From Bradyrhizobium sp. ARR65 (GTDB lineage Bacteria > Pseudomonadota > Alphaproteobacteria > Rhizobiales > Xanthobacteraceae), in contig NZ_AWZU01000010.1 of assembly GCF_000472385.1 (NCBI RefSeq), positions 62,221 to 126,220 on the forward strand: DNA of 64,000 nucleotides, written 5' to 3'. Positions 9,226 to 17,328 of the stretch are shown here, piece after piece. The notes under the pieces are model-generated. The model saw only the letters and a list, made by a program, of their open reading frames with translations. It was not told where the DNA came from and made no database searches. Made by a program: the position numbers and the translations under genes. How positions within the stretch are numbered: the stretch's first letter is position 1; the number at the start of each line of letters is the position of its first letter.

Positions 9226-9897
9226 CTAAGTAGCGTTGCGGCGACGTCGGACAAAGTAGGTGTCCACCACCTTCCCAGCACTTAGACTTAGCCTCTGAGA
9301 AGCGCCTACCCGCCGGCGCACCACCTTCCGCTTTTCGAGAATGAACTCAGTAAGCGGGCCTTCATCGTCGGCAATTTCAAGCCCTTCGTCGAAGTCCTCA
9401 TGCCTGGTAAAATAGGCCAACGCGGCCTCGGGGCTCAGTTCGCCGGGCAACGACCATTCGTCCTTTAGTGCCGGATCGAAGAGTGGTGTCGTGCGCCGCA
9501 GGCTGTACCAATGCACCCGGTCCGAGCCATCATTGGCGGGCTGCCGGGTCAGTATCTCCAAGGCCTCGGTAAGGCTCTTCCGGGACGCGGCGAGAGGCTC
9601 AATGTCGGTGTCATTCTGATCGGTCTCCCCGGTGCAGGTGGTTTCGCCGCTGGTCATTTTCCCCGAATGCAGCATGGCCAACTGTTGGTCGATTTGCTTG
9701 ATGCTATCGAGATAGCCCATCGCGGTTTCTAGGATAACGATCACAGGGCCTGGGATTTCGCGTTCACCGGCTTCCCATCTGCGCACGGTACGCCCATCTT
9801 CAACCCGAACGGTTCTGGCTAAGGCGTCTGCGCTCAGCCCAAGTGCGGCACGCGCGTCCTTCAAAGCTTCCGGCGTTCTAACGAGGGTCACCACCAT
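9226..9897 (-). CDS. XRE-type helix-turn-helix regulator
   Basis: 223 residues from the ATG at 9897, chosen because AGGAGG lies six bases upstream; an in-frame upstream extension to 9978 runs through the promoter and operators. Residues 6-60 form a helix-turn-helix (ALKDARAALGLSADALART, TVRRWEAGEREIPG). The remaining ~160 residues are an unrecognised acidic domain rather than a bare antitoxin. The gene faces away from a Fic-domain gene across a 177-base control region with palindromes, and precedes a hypothetical gene by 28 bases. It is probably an autorepressor that also controls the Fic gene. Confidence 0.75.
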   Translation of the reverse strand: MVVTLVRTPEALKDARAALGLSADALARTVRVEDGRTVRRWEAGEREIPGPVIVILETAMGYLDSIKQIDQQLAMLHSGKMTSGETTCTGETDQNDTDIEPLAASRKSLTEALEILTRQPANDGSDRVHWYSLRRTTPLFDPALKDEWSLPGELSPEAALAYFTRHEDFDEGLEIADDEGPLTEFILEKRKVVRRRVGASQRLSLSAGKVVDTYFVRRRRNAT

Positions 9898-9904
9898 ACT
9901 CCTC

Positions 9905-9954
9905 CTAGGGCCATTGGTCCTAGCGTATATAGGGCCAATGGCCCCAGGAGCCAA
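9905..9954 (-). promoter_or_regulatory. Promoter with twin GGCCAATGGCC-type operators
   Basis: Two palindromes, CTAGGGCCATTGGTCCTAG (9905-9923) and GGGCCAATGGCCC (9932-9944), are centred 24 bases apart. Between them the minus strand reads TATATA, with TTGGCT 17 bases upstream (plus 9949-9954), so the operators straddle the -10 of the HTH gene and the inner one also covers its ribosome site. Confidence 0.6.
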
Positions 9955-9983
9955 GGGTTCCAAGTATGTTTTTGCCACTTAAA

Positions 9984-10071
9984 AGCGGCAATAAAAGCGG
10001 CAAAGAAAGGGGCGTCGACCCTATATAGCTGTTGATATTGTTGTATATTTTAGCGGCAAAGAAAGCGGCAA
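9984..10071. repeat. Four AGCGGCAA boxes in two 12-base-spaced pairs
   Basis: AGCGGCAA occurs at 9984-9991, 9996-10003, 10052-10059 and 10064-10071. Within each pair the copies are 12 bases apart; the pairs are 68 bases apart, and the last copy abuts the Fic start codon. A weaker inverted copy (TTGCCACT) lies at 9973-9980. This is the layout of a cooperative operator for the Fic gene. Confidence 0.6.
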
Positions 10072-10073
10072 AA

Positions 10074-11243
10074 ATGGACGTATCAGCTATGGAACCCCTC
10101 CTGCCAGAGGACCGGCAGGAACTCGAAGATCTGGCAACCGATCTGGTCGCGAAGGCCAACACGTTGGCCGGACGGATACACCCAGTCATGCGGGCTTCGG
10201 TGGGCGACCTCGTGCGTTCGATGAACTGCTATTACTCCAACCTTATCGAAGGCCACAACACGCTGCCTATCGACATTGATCGGGCGCTTAAGGACGACTT
10301 GGCTAAGGAGCCTGAGCGCCGCAATCTGCAATTAGAAGCGCGCGCCCACATTGAAGTGCAGCGTATGATTGACCGCTGTGAAGCTCCTTCACCTGCGTTG
10401 TCCGTCGATTTCATTGTCTGGACGCACAAAAACTTCTGCGAACGCTTGCCGGAAGAGCTGCTGGTCGTTGACCACCCGACGACCAAAGAGAAGATCAAAA
10501 TCGTCCCCGGTGAACTTCGTAACGATCACGTCAAGGTAGGACTCCATATTCCGCCCCCACCGGAGGATCTTCCCGCGTTCTTGAAGCGGTTTGCTGATGG
10601 CTACTCCTCGAAACACCTTTCGAGATTGCGCAAGATTATTGGCATAGCCGCATCCCACCATCGCCTCGCCTGGATTCACCCCTTTCTGGACGGCAACGGT
10701 CGCGTAACGCGGTTGTTCTCTCATGCGCTCTTACGGGAATTGGATGTCGGCTCCGAGCTTTGGGCCGTTTCGCGGGGACTTGCGCGACGCGTCGCCGATT
10801 ACAAAGCCAACTTGCAAGCGGCAGACGAACCGCGTCGCGGCGACCTTGATGGTCGGGGTAACCTCACGATGGCGGGCCTTATCGATTTCTGCAAATTCTT
10901 CCTGGCAACATGTGTCGACCAAGTCGACTTCATGGCGGGGCTCCTGGAGCCAGAAGAACTGCTCAGGCGCATGGAGATTTGGACCGAAGAGGAAACCCGC
11001 GCAAAACGGCTTCCAAAGGGTTCTTGGCCTTTATTGCGTGAAGCGGTGATGGCCGGTGAGTACGCGAGAGGGAGCGCTCCTGCCCTCACGGGATACGAAG
11101 AACGCCAGGCGCGAACGGTCCTCAACACCCTCATTGAAAAGGGCTACTTGGTTTCACCTACAACGCGCTCGCCGGTGAAGCTGGGTTTCCCGGCAACCGT
11201 AGTCGAACGGTGGTTTCCTAGACTGTATCAGCCGGCCGGCTGA
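10074..11243 (+). CDS. Fic-domain protein (probable AMP transferase)
   Basis: 389 residues from the ATG at 10074; a TTG at 10032 would extend into the operator repeats. The Fic core is intact: HPFLDGNGRVTR near residues 201-212 fits H-x-F-x-D/E-G-N-G-R-x-x-R, with the catalytic His first. Upstream, SNLIEGHNT (about 52-60) contains the S-x-x-x-E-G inhibitory helix that blocks ATP binding, so this is a self-inhibited class of Fic enzyme. A C-terminal winged-helix-like segment (RQARTVLNTLIEKGYLVSP) follows. Fic enzymes transfer AMP from ATP to hydroxyl groups of target proteins; the target is unknown. The divergent HTH gene and shared operators suggest tight control, as for a toxin. Confidence 0.9.
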   Translation: MDVSAMEPLLPEDRQELEDLATDLVAKANTLAGRIHPVMRASVGDLVRSMNCYYSNLIEGHNTLPIDIDRALKDDLAKEPERRNLQLEARAHIEVQRMIDRCEAPSPALSVDFIVWTHKNFCERLPEELLVVDHPTTKEKIKIVPGELRNDHVKVGLHIPPPPEDLPAFLKRFADGYSSKHLSRLRKIIGIAASHHRLAWIHPFLDGNGRVTRLFSHALLRELDVGSELWAVSRGLARRVADYKANLQAADEPRRGDLDGRGNLTMAGLIDFCKFFLATCVDQVDFMAGLLEPEELLRRMEIWTEEETRAKRLPKGSWPLLREAVMAGEYARGSAPALTGYEERQARTVLNTLIEKGYLVSPTTRSPVKLGFPATVVERWFPRLYQPAG

Positions 11244-12183
11244 TTTCGCGGCGAATCGTGTCGGCTCGCAAGCGCGTGATCCCTCTTGGCGGAAGAACCA
11301 CTTGCACAACCAGCCGGCCGCGATCACCAGTTGGCGCGGTCCCCTGTGGATCGCGCCGGCGCGGGCTCGTAACTCCGGTCGGGCTACGCCCTCCCCGCGT
11401 CACGAGCCCGGCGAAGCTATCTCATCCTGATTGACGCTCCACTGTCACCCTGATTGCCGCGCGGCAGACGCCGCCGCTCCGTGGGCGGAGCCGTGCCTTT
11501 GCAAACTGAACGTTCAGGCCTTCATACCGGATTTGCCGCCAGAGGAAGTCATCGTAGTGCGATACAAACACATCTTCCGCTCGCTACATCCTGCAGATGG
11601 TGCGCTAGATCTGATAAATGGGGTGCGGCTAAATCGGTAAACCCTCGTATAGTACACGGACTGCTCACCTCCATATAATTGAAGACCTCCGCTCTCCAGC
11701 TATTGGAAGCATAGAGTTTGTATGGCGATTGGCTTCGTGATGATCGAACCGACGGATTGCCATTGATCAAAAGCCGCAGCAGCGAAGTTCTGTTCCGTAA
11801 CAGGTGGTTGGTAGCTACATACGGGTCTGCAAATGGGCTATCCTGGATCGGACCTTGCCTGAGCTGCTCCGGCATGACGCGGCATCTAATGAAGCTGGCC
11901 TCTGAACCAAATTGTCATGGCATGTGGTGTCTTCCTGGTCGCCAGCACGGTCGACGGTATCCTGGTTGCCCCAGCGAACCGATATTGCCGACCCGAAGCG
12001 CCAGTTTCAACGCCGTGCTCACACGAAGTCCGTTAGCGATGTCTTTGGCGCTGGCTCCGGGCTCTGAATTGGCCAGCATTTTCAAAATGCTGCACTCGAT
12101 GAATGCCGGTCCCGGACAGTACCGGCAGAAACAGCCCGCCAGCGTAAGACGCATACCGAAGTCGTAGTAATGGTGCTGCCGAG
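11244..12183. other. 940-base stretch without a supported gene
   Basis: No credible coding frame. CCTGATTG occurs twice 20-25 bases apart near 11427-11455, beside long GC-rich inverted segments, which recalls the end of an IS21-type element but cannot be proved. A lone ATC-N9-GAT (11743-11757) resembles half a nod box. Confidence 0.4.
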
Positions 12184-13287
12184 ATGCTCGACACATTCGT
12201 AACTGGCAAGACAATGCCAGCGGTGAACGATCGCGATCTAGCCTTGGACTTCGCCAAAGGAGTTCTGATCATTTTGGTGATTGTCGGTCACCTGATCCAG
12301 TATATCATTTATGGGGGAGATGGCTTCTGGGATTCGGCATCCTTCAAATGGATCTACATGTTTCACATGCCTCTTTTTATGGCGATAAGCGGATATCTTT
12401 CCAGCCGAGCGCTGTTGGGAAAGTCGTTCACGCAAGCCCTCCGTGATCGCGCGATGCAGCTCCTGGCGCCGATGCTGTTCTGGTGCTCTCTCCTTCAGGC
12501 AGCAAAGTTGGCCATGTTTCCTCGCCCGCCGGACGCACCAGACACCGTTTTGCTGGTTTTGAACGATTTCTCCGGCACATACTGGTTCATCTGGGCTGCG
12601 TTCGCTTCCTTTCTTTTCGTCAAGCTCGTTTGGGCCTTCAATCCATCTTCGCCATGGCCCCTGTTCGTCTCAGTGTTGCTTGTCGCATTTGCACCTGTGA
12701 CTATCTCCGTATTCCCTCTCATAAAGTACACTTACCCCTTCTTCTGTCTGGGCTTCTCATTTGCGCAATCGAGAGAACGGTGGACGAGCATCGTGCGGTC
12801 CCATAGGCCGCTCTTGATGATGTCAACGTCCATAGCGGCTGCCCTGTGCTTTATGGCGTGGCGCAAAGACACTTATATCTACAACAATCTCGCCTTGATC
12901 CATGATCTGCAATCGGCAAAAAACGTACTTTTGATGTTTATTGGGTCGGCCGCGGCCTCAGGCATGATGATCGCGATCCTGCTTCGCACCTCGAGAATCG
13001 GCAGCTCGAACAGGGTAGTCCGCTTTATCGCCACCGAAGTGGGGCAGAGCACGCTCGTGCTGTACCTGGTGCAGAGTACGGTTTTCCGTCTGATGGATTC
13101 CCTGCCGTACGGAGAACTTTCGGATCTCACAACGAGGTTAGCTGCGGCTGGAAGTCTCGGGACAGCGATTATTGTAGTCGCGCTAATGATTCGTTGGACC
13201 GTACGCGACATTCCCTACCTGTCTCAGCTCATGCTTGGAATGCCCCCCCTCTCGCGTCCTTTGTCAGCCCAGCCTACTCATAAGTAG
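12184..13287 (+). CDS. Acyltransferase family 3 membrane protein (fucose acetylase-like)
   Basis: A 367-residue integral membrane protein with about ten predicted helices. Family hallmarks are DLALDFAKGVLIILVIVGH (about 18-36), containing the conserved His, and FHMPLFMAISGYLSS (about 58-72). The group includes rhizobial sugar O-acetylases such as NolL and NodX that decorate Nod factors, as well as exopolysaccharide acetylases. The start is uncertain between 12184 and an ATG at 12214; neither has a clear ribosome site. The nearby FkbM methyltransferase and sulfotransferase remnant make a Nod-factor or surface-sugar role attractive, but no convincing nod box lies upstream, so no nod/nol symbol is assigned. 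Confidence 0.85.
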   Translation: MLDTFVTGKTMPAVNDRDLALDFAKGVLIILVIVGHLIQYIIYGGDGFWDSASFKWIYMFHMPLFMAISGYLSSRALLGKSFTQALRDRAMQLLAPMLFWCSLLQAAKLAMFPRPPDAPDTVLLVLNDFSGTYWFIWAAFASFLFVKLVWAFNPSSPWPLFVSVLLVAFAPVTISVFPLIKYTYPFFCLGFSFAQSRERWTSIVRSHRPLLMMSTSIAAALCFMAWRKDTYIYNNLALIHDLQSAKNVLLMFIGSAAASGMMIAILLRTSRIGSSNRVVRFIATEVGQSTLVLYLVQSTVFRLMDSLPYGELSDLTTRLAAAGSLGTAIIVVALMIRWTVRDIPYLSQLMLGMPPLSRPLSAQPTHK

Positions 13288-13318
13288 TCCTCCGTGAAGA
13301 ACGCGAACCAGCGCTGAT

Positions 13319-13960
13319 TCAAGCGATCTTTTGAGCCGGGACAGTTTCGGCGAAGGCCCGGATGATGGCATCAGGAGTTCTGGGAACCATCGCAGGAGCA
13401 GGCCGAAGTTGGAGCCGGCCACGGCGAGGACCGGAGTTGACGCGGTCGCCGCCGCGGCCTTGGAGATAGTTGCGGTCCATGCGGTGCTCGGCCTTGACGG
13501 GTTCGACGGCCGCACGAGGCTTCATCTCGCGCCGGATAGAAGCCGTGACGCGACGGACCTGGGCCGAGATCCAGACCCTGAACCGGTGCGCGTCGTTATG
13601 GCCGCGGTACCCCTTTGTCGAGATGGATGCGGCGAGCCTCAACGCCGGTGAGCTTCTCCATGTCGGCGACCACGGGGCCGAGCGTGTGCCCGTCGAAGGG
13701 ATTGCCGTGCAGCGCCTTGGCATGGAGCACGAACTGTCCGCCCTTCGGGACGTCGCGGGGGTTGCGATACTGACCTTGCAGCCGAACTCGTAAGGCGCGC
13801 GGGTTTCCCCTTGCCGATGCACTCGACCTCCGGCGCATGTAACGCATAGACAGCGGGGCCGCGTTGATGCTGATCCTGGGTGCGTACCCGCTGCGCCAGA
13901 TCAAGCAGCGGGCCGAAGCGAGCGTGAGCGTCAAGAGAGGCTCACCGGTGCCGGGCCTGA
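13319..13960 (-). mobile_element. IS5-family transposase remnant
   Basis: Read across three minus-strand frames: ALHAPEVECIGKGK, then APYEFGCKVSIAT, QFVLHAKALHGNPFDGHTL, DMEKLTGVEARRIHLDKG, GYRGHNDAHRFRVWIS, AEHRMDRNYLQG and SNFGLLLRWF. These are consecutive blocks of an IS5-type DDE transposase, but several frameshifts separate them and the N-terminal part is missing. Inactive relic; terminal repeats were not identified. Confidence 0.8.
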
Positions 13961-14059
13961 CTCGCGCGGAATGCTCTGGATAGCGCGGTCGGGATGATTG
14001 ACGCCGCCGGCGCGCGGTGATGGGGTGATCCCGGTTCGGAGCGGGCAACGGGGATCAGG

Positions 14060-14497
14060 ATGACCAGCGAATCGCAGCTGCGCGAGAAGCTTCGGAAGAT
14101 CGAAGCGTTGTTCGTGGGCGCCGGAACTGCTGGTGAGCGCCTGGCGGCGGAAGCCGCGCTGCGGCGGGTGCGTGCCCGGGTCGAGGAACTCGCTCGCCAC
14201 GATCCAGCGATCGAGCAGCAATTCTCACTTCCCGACCAGTGGTCTCGGCACCTTTTTCTGGCGCTTTGCCGTCGATACGGCCTGCGGCCGTTTCGTTATC
14301 ACCGCCAGCGACGCAATACGGTGATGGTCCGCGCGTCGCGGGGCTTCGTCGACAAGATCCTGTTGCCGGAGTTCACCGAACTGGAAAGGGCGCTGCAAGT
14401 CTATCTGCACGAGGTGACGCTGCGCGTGATCCGCGAGGAGATCTATGAGGACACCAGCGATGCGCAGGAAGTTCCAGATGCTCTGCCGTCGAACTGA
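14060..14497 (+). CDS. Conserved hypothetical protein (DUF2786-like)
   Basis: A 145-residue soluble protein with an N-terminal helical region LREKLRKIEALFVGAGTAGE, similar to the start of DUF2786 proteins, then WSRHLFLALCRRYGLRPFRY, a pattern I associate with a small protein family common in Rhizobiales accessory regions. No catalytic motif is evident. It lies between an IS5 relic and an IS66 relic, so it may have been carried by or stranded between mobile elements. An ATG start is used; the preceding bases (GGGGATCAGG) offer a ribosome site. Function unknown. Confidence 0.75.
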   Translation: MTSESQLREKLRKIEALFVGAGTAGERLAAEAALRRVRARVEELARHDPAIEQQFSLPDQWSRHLFLALCRRYGLRPFRYHRQRRNTVMVRASRGFVDKILLPEFTELERALQVYLHEVTLRVIREEIYEDTSDAQEVPDALPSN

Positions 14498-15192
14498 TCA
14501 GGCGGCGAGCTTTGCCTCCGAACCATCGCGCTCGGCCTTCCAATTCCACGGTAGCAGCATGTGCAGCTGATTGATCTTGGTGCGTCCAGAGACGATGTGC
14601 TCGAGAACGTCGGTCAGATAGTGCCGTGGGTCGATATCTTGCAGCTTTGCCGAGTTGATGAGCGACGCGAGAATGGCCCATGTCTCGGCGCCGCCTTCGC
14701 TGCCCGCGAACAAATCGTTCTTCTTTCCAAGCCCTATCGGCTTGATGCTGCGCTCGACCGAATGCGTCCATCATCGATGAAGCGCGTCAGGCCATCCCAA
14801 TGGTTAAGGGTGTAGCGGATGGCTTTACCCAGACCGAACTTCTTCGAGACTTCCAGCAGCCGCGCCTCGAGCCAGGGTTTGAAGTCCTCGATCAGCCGTC
14901 TGGTGTCGGATTGCCGCACCGCAGCTCGCTGCGTCGCCGGCAAACCGCGAATGCGATCCTCAATGGCGTAGAACATCGCGATCCGCTGCAGCGTTTCCGC
15001 GGCGATCGGCGATTTTCGTCGCGACCTGAATTGTCCCAGAACTTCCGCCGCGCATGCGCGAGGCAGAACGCCAGTTGTACCGGACGGCCGCCGTTCTTGA
15101 TCAGCCCCTTGTAGGCGGCGTAAGCCGTCGACCTGCAGGATGCCGTCGACCAGCGCACTGATCGTATGGCTGCCCATACGTACAGTTCTCAA
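14498..15192 (-). mobile_element. IS66-family transposase (TnpC) C-terminal remnant
   Basis: Minus-strand frames join to the C-terminal ~230 residues of an IS66 transposase: GLIKNGGRPVQLAFCLAHAR with the conserved RRKFWD, then AIEDRIRGLPATQRAAVR, YTLNHWDGLTRFIDDGRI, and after another shift LFAGSEGGAETWAILASL and LLPWNW. At least two frameshifts and loss of the N-terminal two thirds make it inactive. The accessory tnpA/tnpB genes are absent. Confidence 0.85.
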
Positions 15193-15304
15193 CCATCAAA
15201 CCAGCCGGTCGCAAGGCGTCTTTCCTCGGAAGCTTACAGCAATATTTGAGCCCCACGTCCGCGAAGGAACGGATCTTTGCGCTGGTAGCCCTCTGTCGTT
15301 GGGG

Positions 15305-16042
15305 TCAGCTCAGCAGATCGACCTCACCGGTGTCGAGCCGATACAACCCCCCAACGACCTTCAGTTTCTTTTGCTCAGCTGCCGCGTTCAAAAACGGGCT
15401 CGCTGATCTGAGCTTTCTGACATTATCGGCCACATTTTGCTTGATCGCGTTGGCGAGCGCGTCCCCGGTTTCCTGGGAAGACGCCTTTACCGCCGGAGCA
15501 AGTGCGGCGACGAGGGATGGAATATGCCCCGGCGGAGGCTTGTCGTCTTTCAACGAATTGATCGTGGCCTCGACAGCGCCGCAACGGTCGTGGCCGAGTA
15601 CCAGGATCAGCGGAGTGTTTAGCGCCTCCACCGCATATTCCATGCTGGCGATCATTTCATCATCGGCGAAATTCCCTGCGACCCGGCAGACGAACAGGTC
15701 GCCGAGTCCGCTGTCGAAGATATATTCGGGCGCAACACGCGAATCGGCGCAACTCAGGATCGCGGCGTATGGATTTTGCGCACCGACCAAAGCTTTGCGC
15801 TCTGGCCTGAGATCGTCGCATCGCGATATACCACGGACATACCGCGCATTACCTTCCACTAGTCGCTTCAGCGAAGCGTCCGGCGAGAGCACGTTATCCG
15901 GCTTAGGCAACGCTTTTGCCTCCCTCGCGTCAGCAATCCTGTCGCCAAGCAGCGTGCCCACTGCCGAAGCAGCGAAGAGCATCAGGGAACGGCGGGACAG
16001 CGCGATCGAGTTAAGGCAGATTGGGAGGCAATCTTCGCACAT
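15305..16042 (-). CDS. Beta-class carbonic anhydrase, exported
   Basis: 245 residues, interconverting CO2 and bicarbonate. Zinc ligands are visible in CADSR (Cys and Asp, about residues 97-101) and GHDRCGA (His and Cys, about 149-155), the complete set for a beta-carbonic anhydrase. The N-terminus has SRRSLMLFAASAVGTLLG at 16-33, a basic pair followed by a hydrophobic stretch, which looks like a signal peptide, possibly of Tat type, so the enzyme probably acts in the periplasm. Homology to other family members starts around PDNVLSPDASLKRLVEGN. GGAAAA precedes the ATG. No sulfate or bicarbonate transporter adjoins it; it is flanked by IS66 and sulfotransferase remnants. Confidence 0.93.
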   Translation of the reverse strand: MCEDCLPICLNSIALSRRSLMLFAASAVGTLLGDRIADAREAKALPKPDNVLSPDASLKRLVEGNARYVRGISRCDDLRPERKALVGAQNPYAAILSCADSRVAPEYIFDSGLGDLFVCRVAGNFADDEMIASMEYAVEALNTPLILVLGHDRCGAVEATINSLKDDKPPPGHIPSLVAALAPAVKASSQETGDALANAIKQNVADNVRKLRSASPFLNAAAEQKKLKVVGGLYRLDTGEVDLLS

Positions 16043-16312
16043 GGTTTTCCTTTTGGCGCGCGCCTTTGCGCCTTGTACAAGTGATAGATGCGCTCGCCCT
16101 TGTGGTTCACTCCGCGCTTATCATGCGCTCGGGCTGGCGGCGGGTCTGATACGGAGACAGCTCCGCGCAATAGCCTTGGAGCGGTGATGATTTGCAGCAA
16201 AGTAGCGGCACGCCTACACCCTGACGCTGCGTGAGATTCAAGCGATTTCTTGCGGCGTGCCGAAATGCGCGCGAGGCGGGTTGGGTGCCCCGGGGAAAGC
16301 CCTCGGGAACGG

Positions 16313-17161
16313 CTAATGAAGCATCGAAAGTCTCGCCGAGTGGCGACGTCTCCTCAGCCCTGTCGGATGCCAGCGCGGCTTGCTCCAAGTCCGGACTGAG
16401 CGGTCATCGAGCGCTTTTCGTTCTAAGATTTCTCGATCCCAGAAGCCACTGGACCGCAGATAATCCGCATGCTCCATGGTTGCCGACGCTAATTGCTCGG
16501 GATCGTAGCCCAGTGCGCGATCAAGCGCCGAACTTCCTGCTCGGTGTGCGCGACCAGATGCTCGTAATGTACCACTAGCGTATCGTGGCGACCGCGCTGA
16601 GCGGCAAGCGTAGGCAGGCCAAGAACGAGATCGGCAAGCGAAGGAGGCGATGGCCGGCGATGGCAGACCGAGTGCAACATCTGCGAGACAAGATACGATG
16701 GCTGATGGGCAGCTCGCCGAGCTGAGTGGGATGCCCCATTTAGCCTTCACCGAAGCGGCTATGGCATACGGATTGCGAAATAAAGCGATTCGTTGCGCTT
16801 CGGGATATAGACACTCCAGAAAATCCAGCACCATCCAATAGCGTGGCGTCTTATCTATGAAGGTACGTTTTCCGGTTGCCGCCAGATACTGCCCGTAGGC
16901 AGCATCGGTCAAGGCTCGGGCTACGATGCGGCGATCTATTCGACCAAGGAATTCCGACGTCGCGGCCCGAATCAACGATGCCCCGCAGGGTGGCGGTCAT
17001 CTACCCTGCCGAACGCCTCAAGTGCCAACATTAGCCAGGGTTCGGGCGGGGCCAAAAATATCTCGGTGGTGCTGTAGCAAATGGGCCAGCACGGTCGTGC
17101 CTGATCGGGGAAGGTCTAGAAGAAAGCAGCCCCGTGGCGAATGGCTACGATCCAATGTCAT
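16313..17161 (-). pseudogene. Sulfotransferase, frameshifted
   Basis: From an ATG at 17161 the minus strand reads CFLLDLPRSGTTVLAHLLQ, containing the 5'-phosphosulfate-binding loop of PAPS-dependent sulfotransferases. One extra T in a TTTTT run near 17050 shifts the frame into LAPPEPWLMLALEAFGRV. Another change near 16975 leads to RTFIDKTPRYWMVLDFLE and AQRIALFRNPYAIAASVK (the 3'-phosphate-binding block). A third near 16680 gives TLVVHYEHLVAHTEQEVRRL, and a last one LGYDPEQLAS. All blocks of one protein are present in order, so this is a recently broken gene. NodH and NoeE, which sulfate Nod factors, belong to this superfamily, but the exact relationship cannot be read here. Confidence 0.8.
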
Positions 17162-17328
17162 GAGCCCATGCCCTTATTTCGGACGGCTGTCGGAAGCTTC
17201 TCATCCTGTTTGAGCATGCGGCCGTTGCTGGGGGCCGAGACCGCCTCATTATGGTCGCATGGCACGCGGCGAGCAGCGCCTTTTGCCAAACGTGCAGCGA
17301 TGTAATGAAGCTGGATTCGTCATCGTGC

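Noticed and set aside
11244..11460. IS21-type element end
   Set aside because: Only short CCTGATTG repeats and GC-rich inverted sequence support it; no transposase frame is present.
11743..11757. ATC-N9-GAT as a nod box for the acyltransferase gene
   Set aside because: Only one half matches; the second half and the conserved GATG spacing are missing, and it lies over 400 bases from the start.
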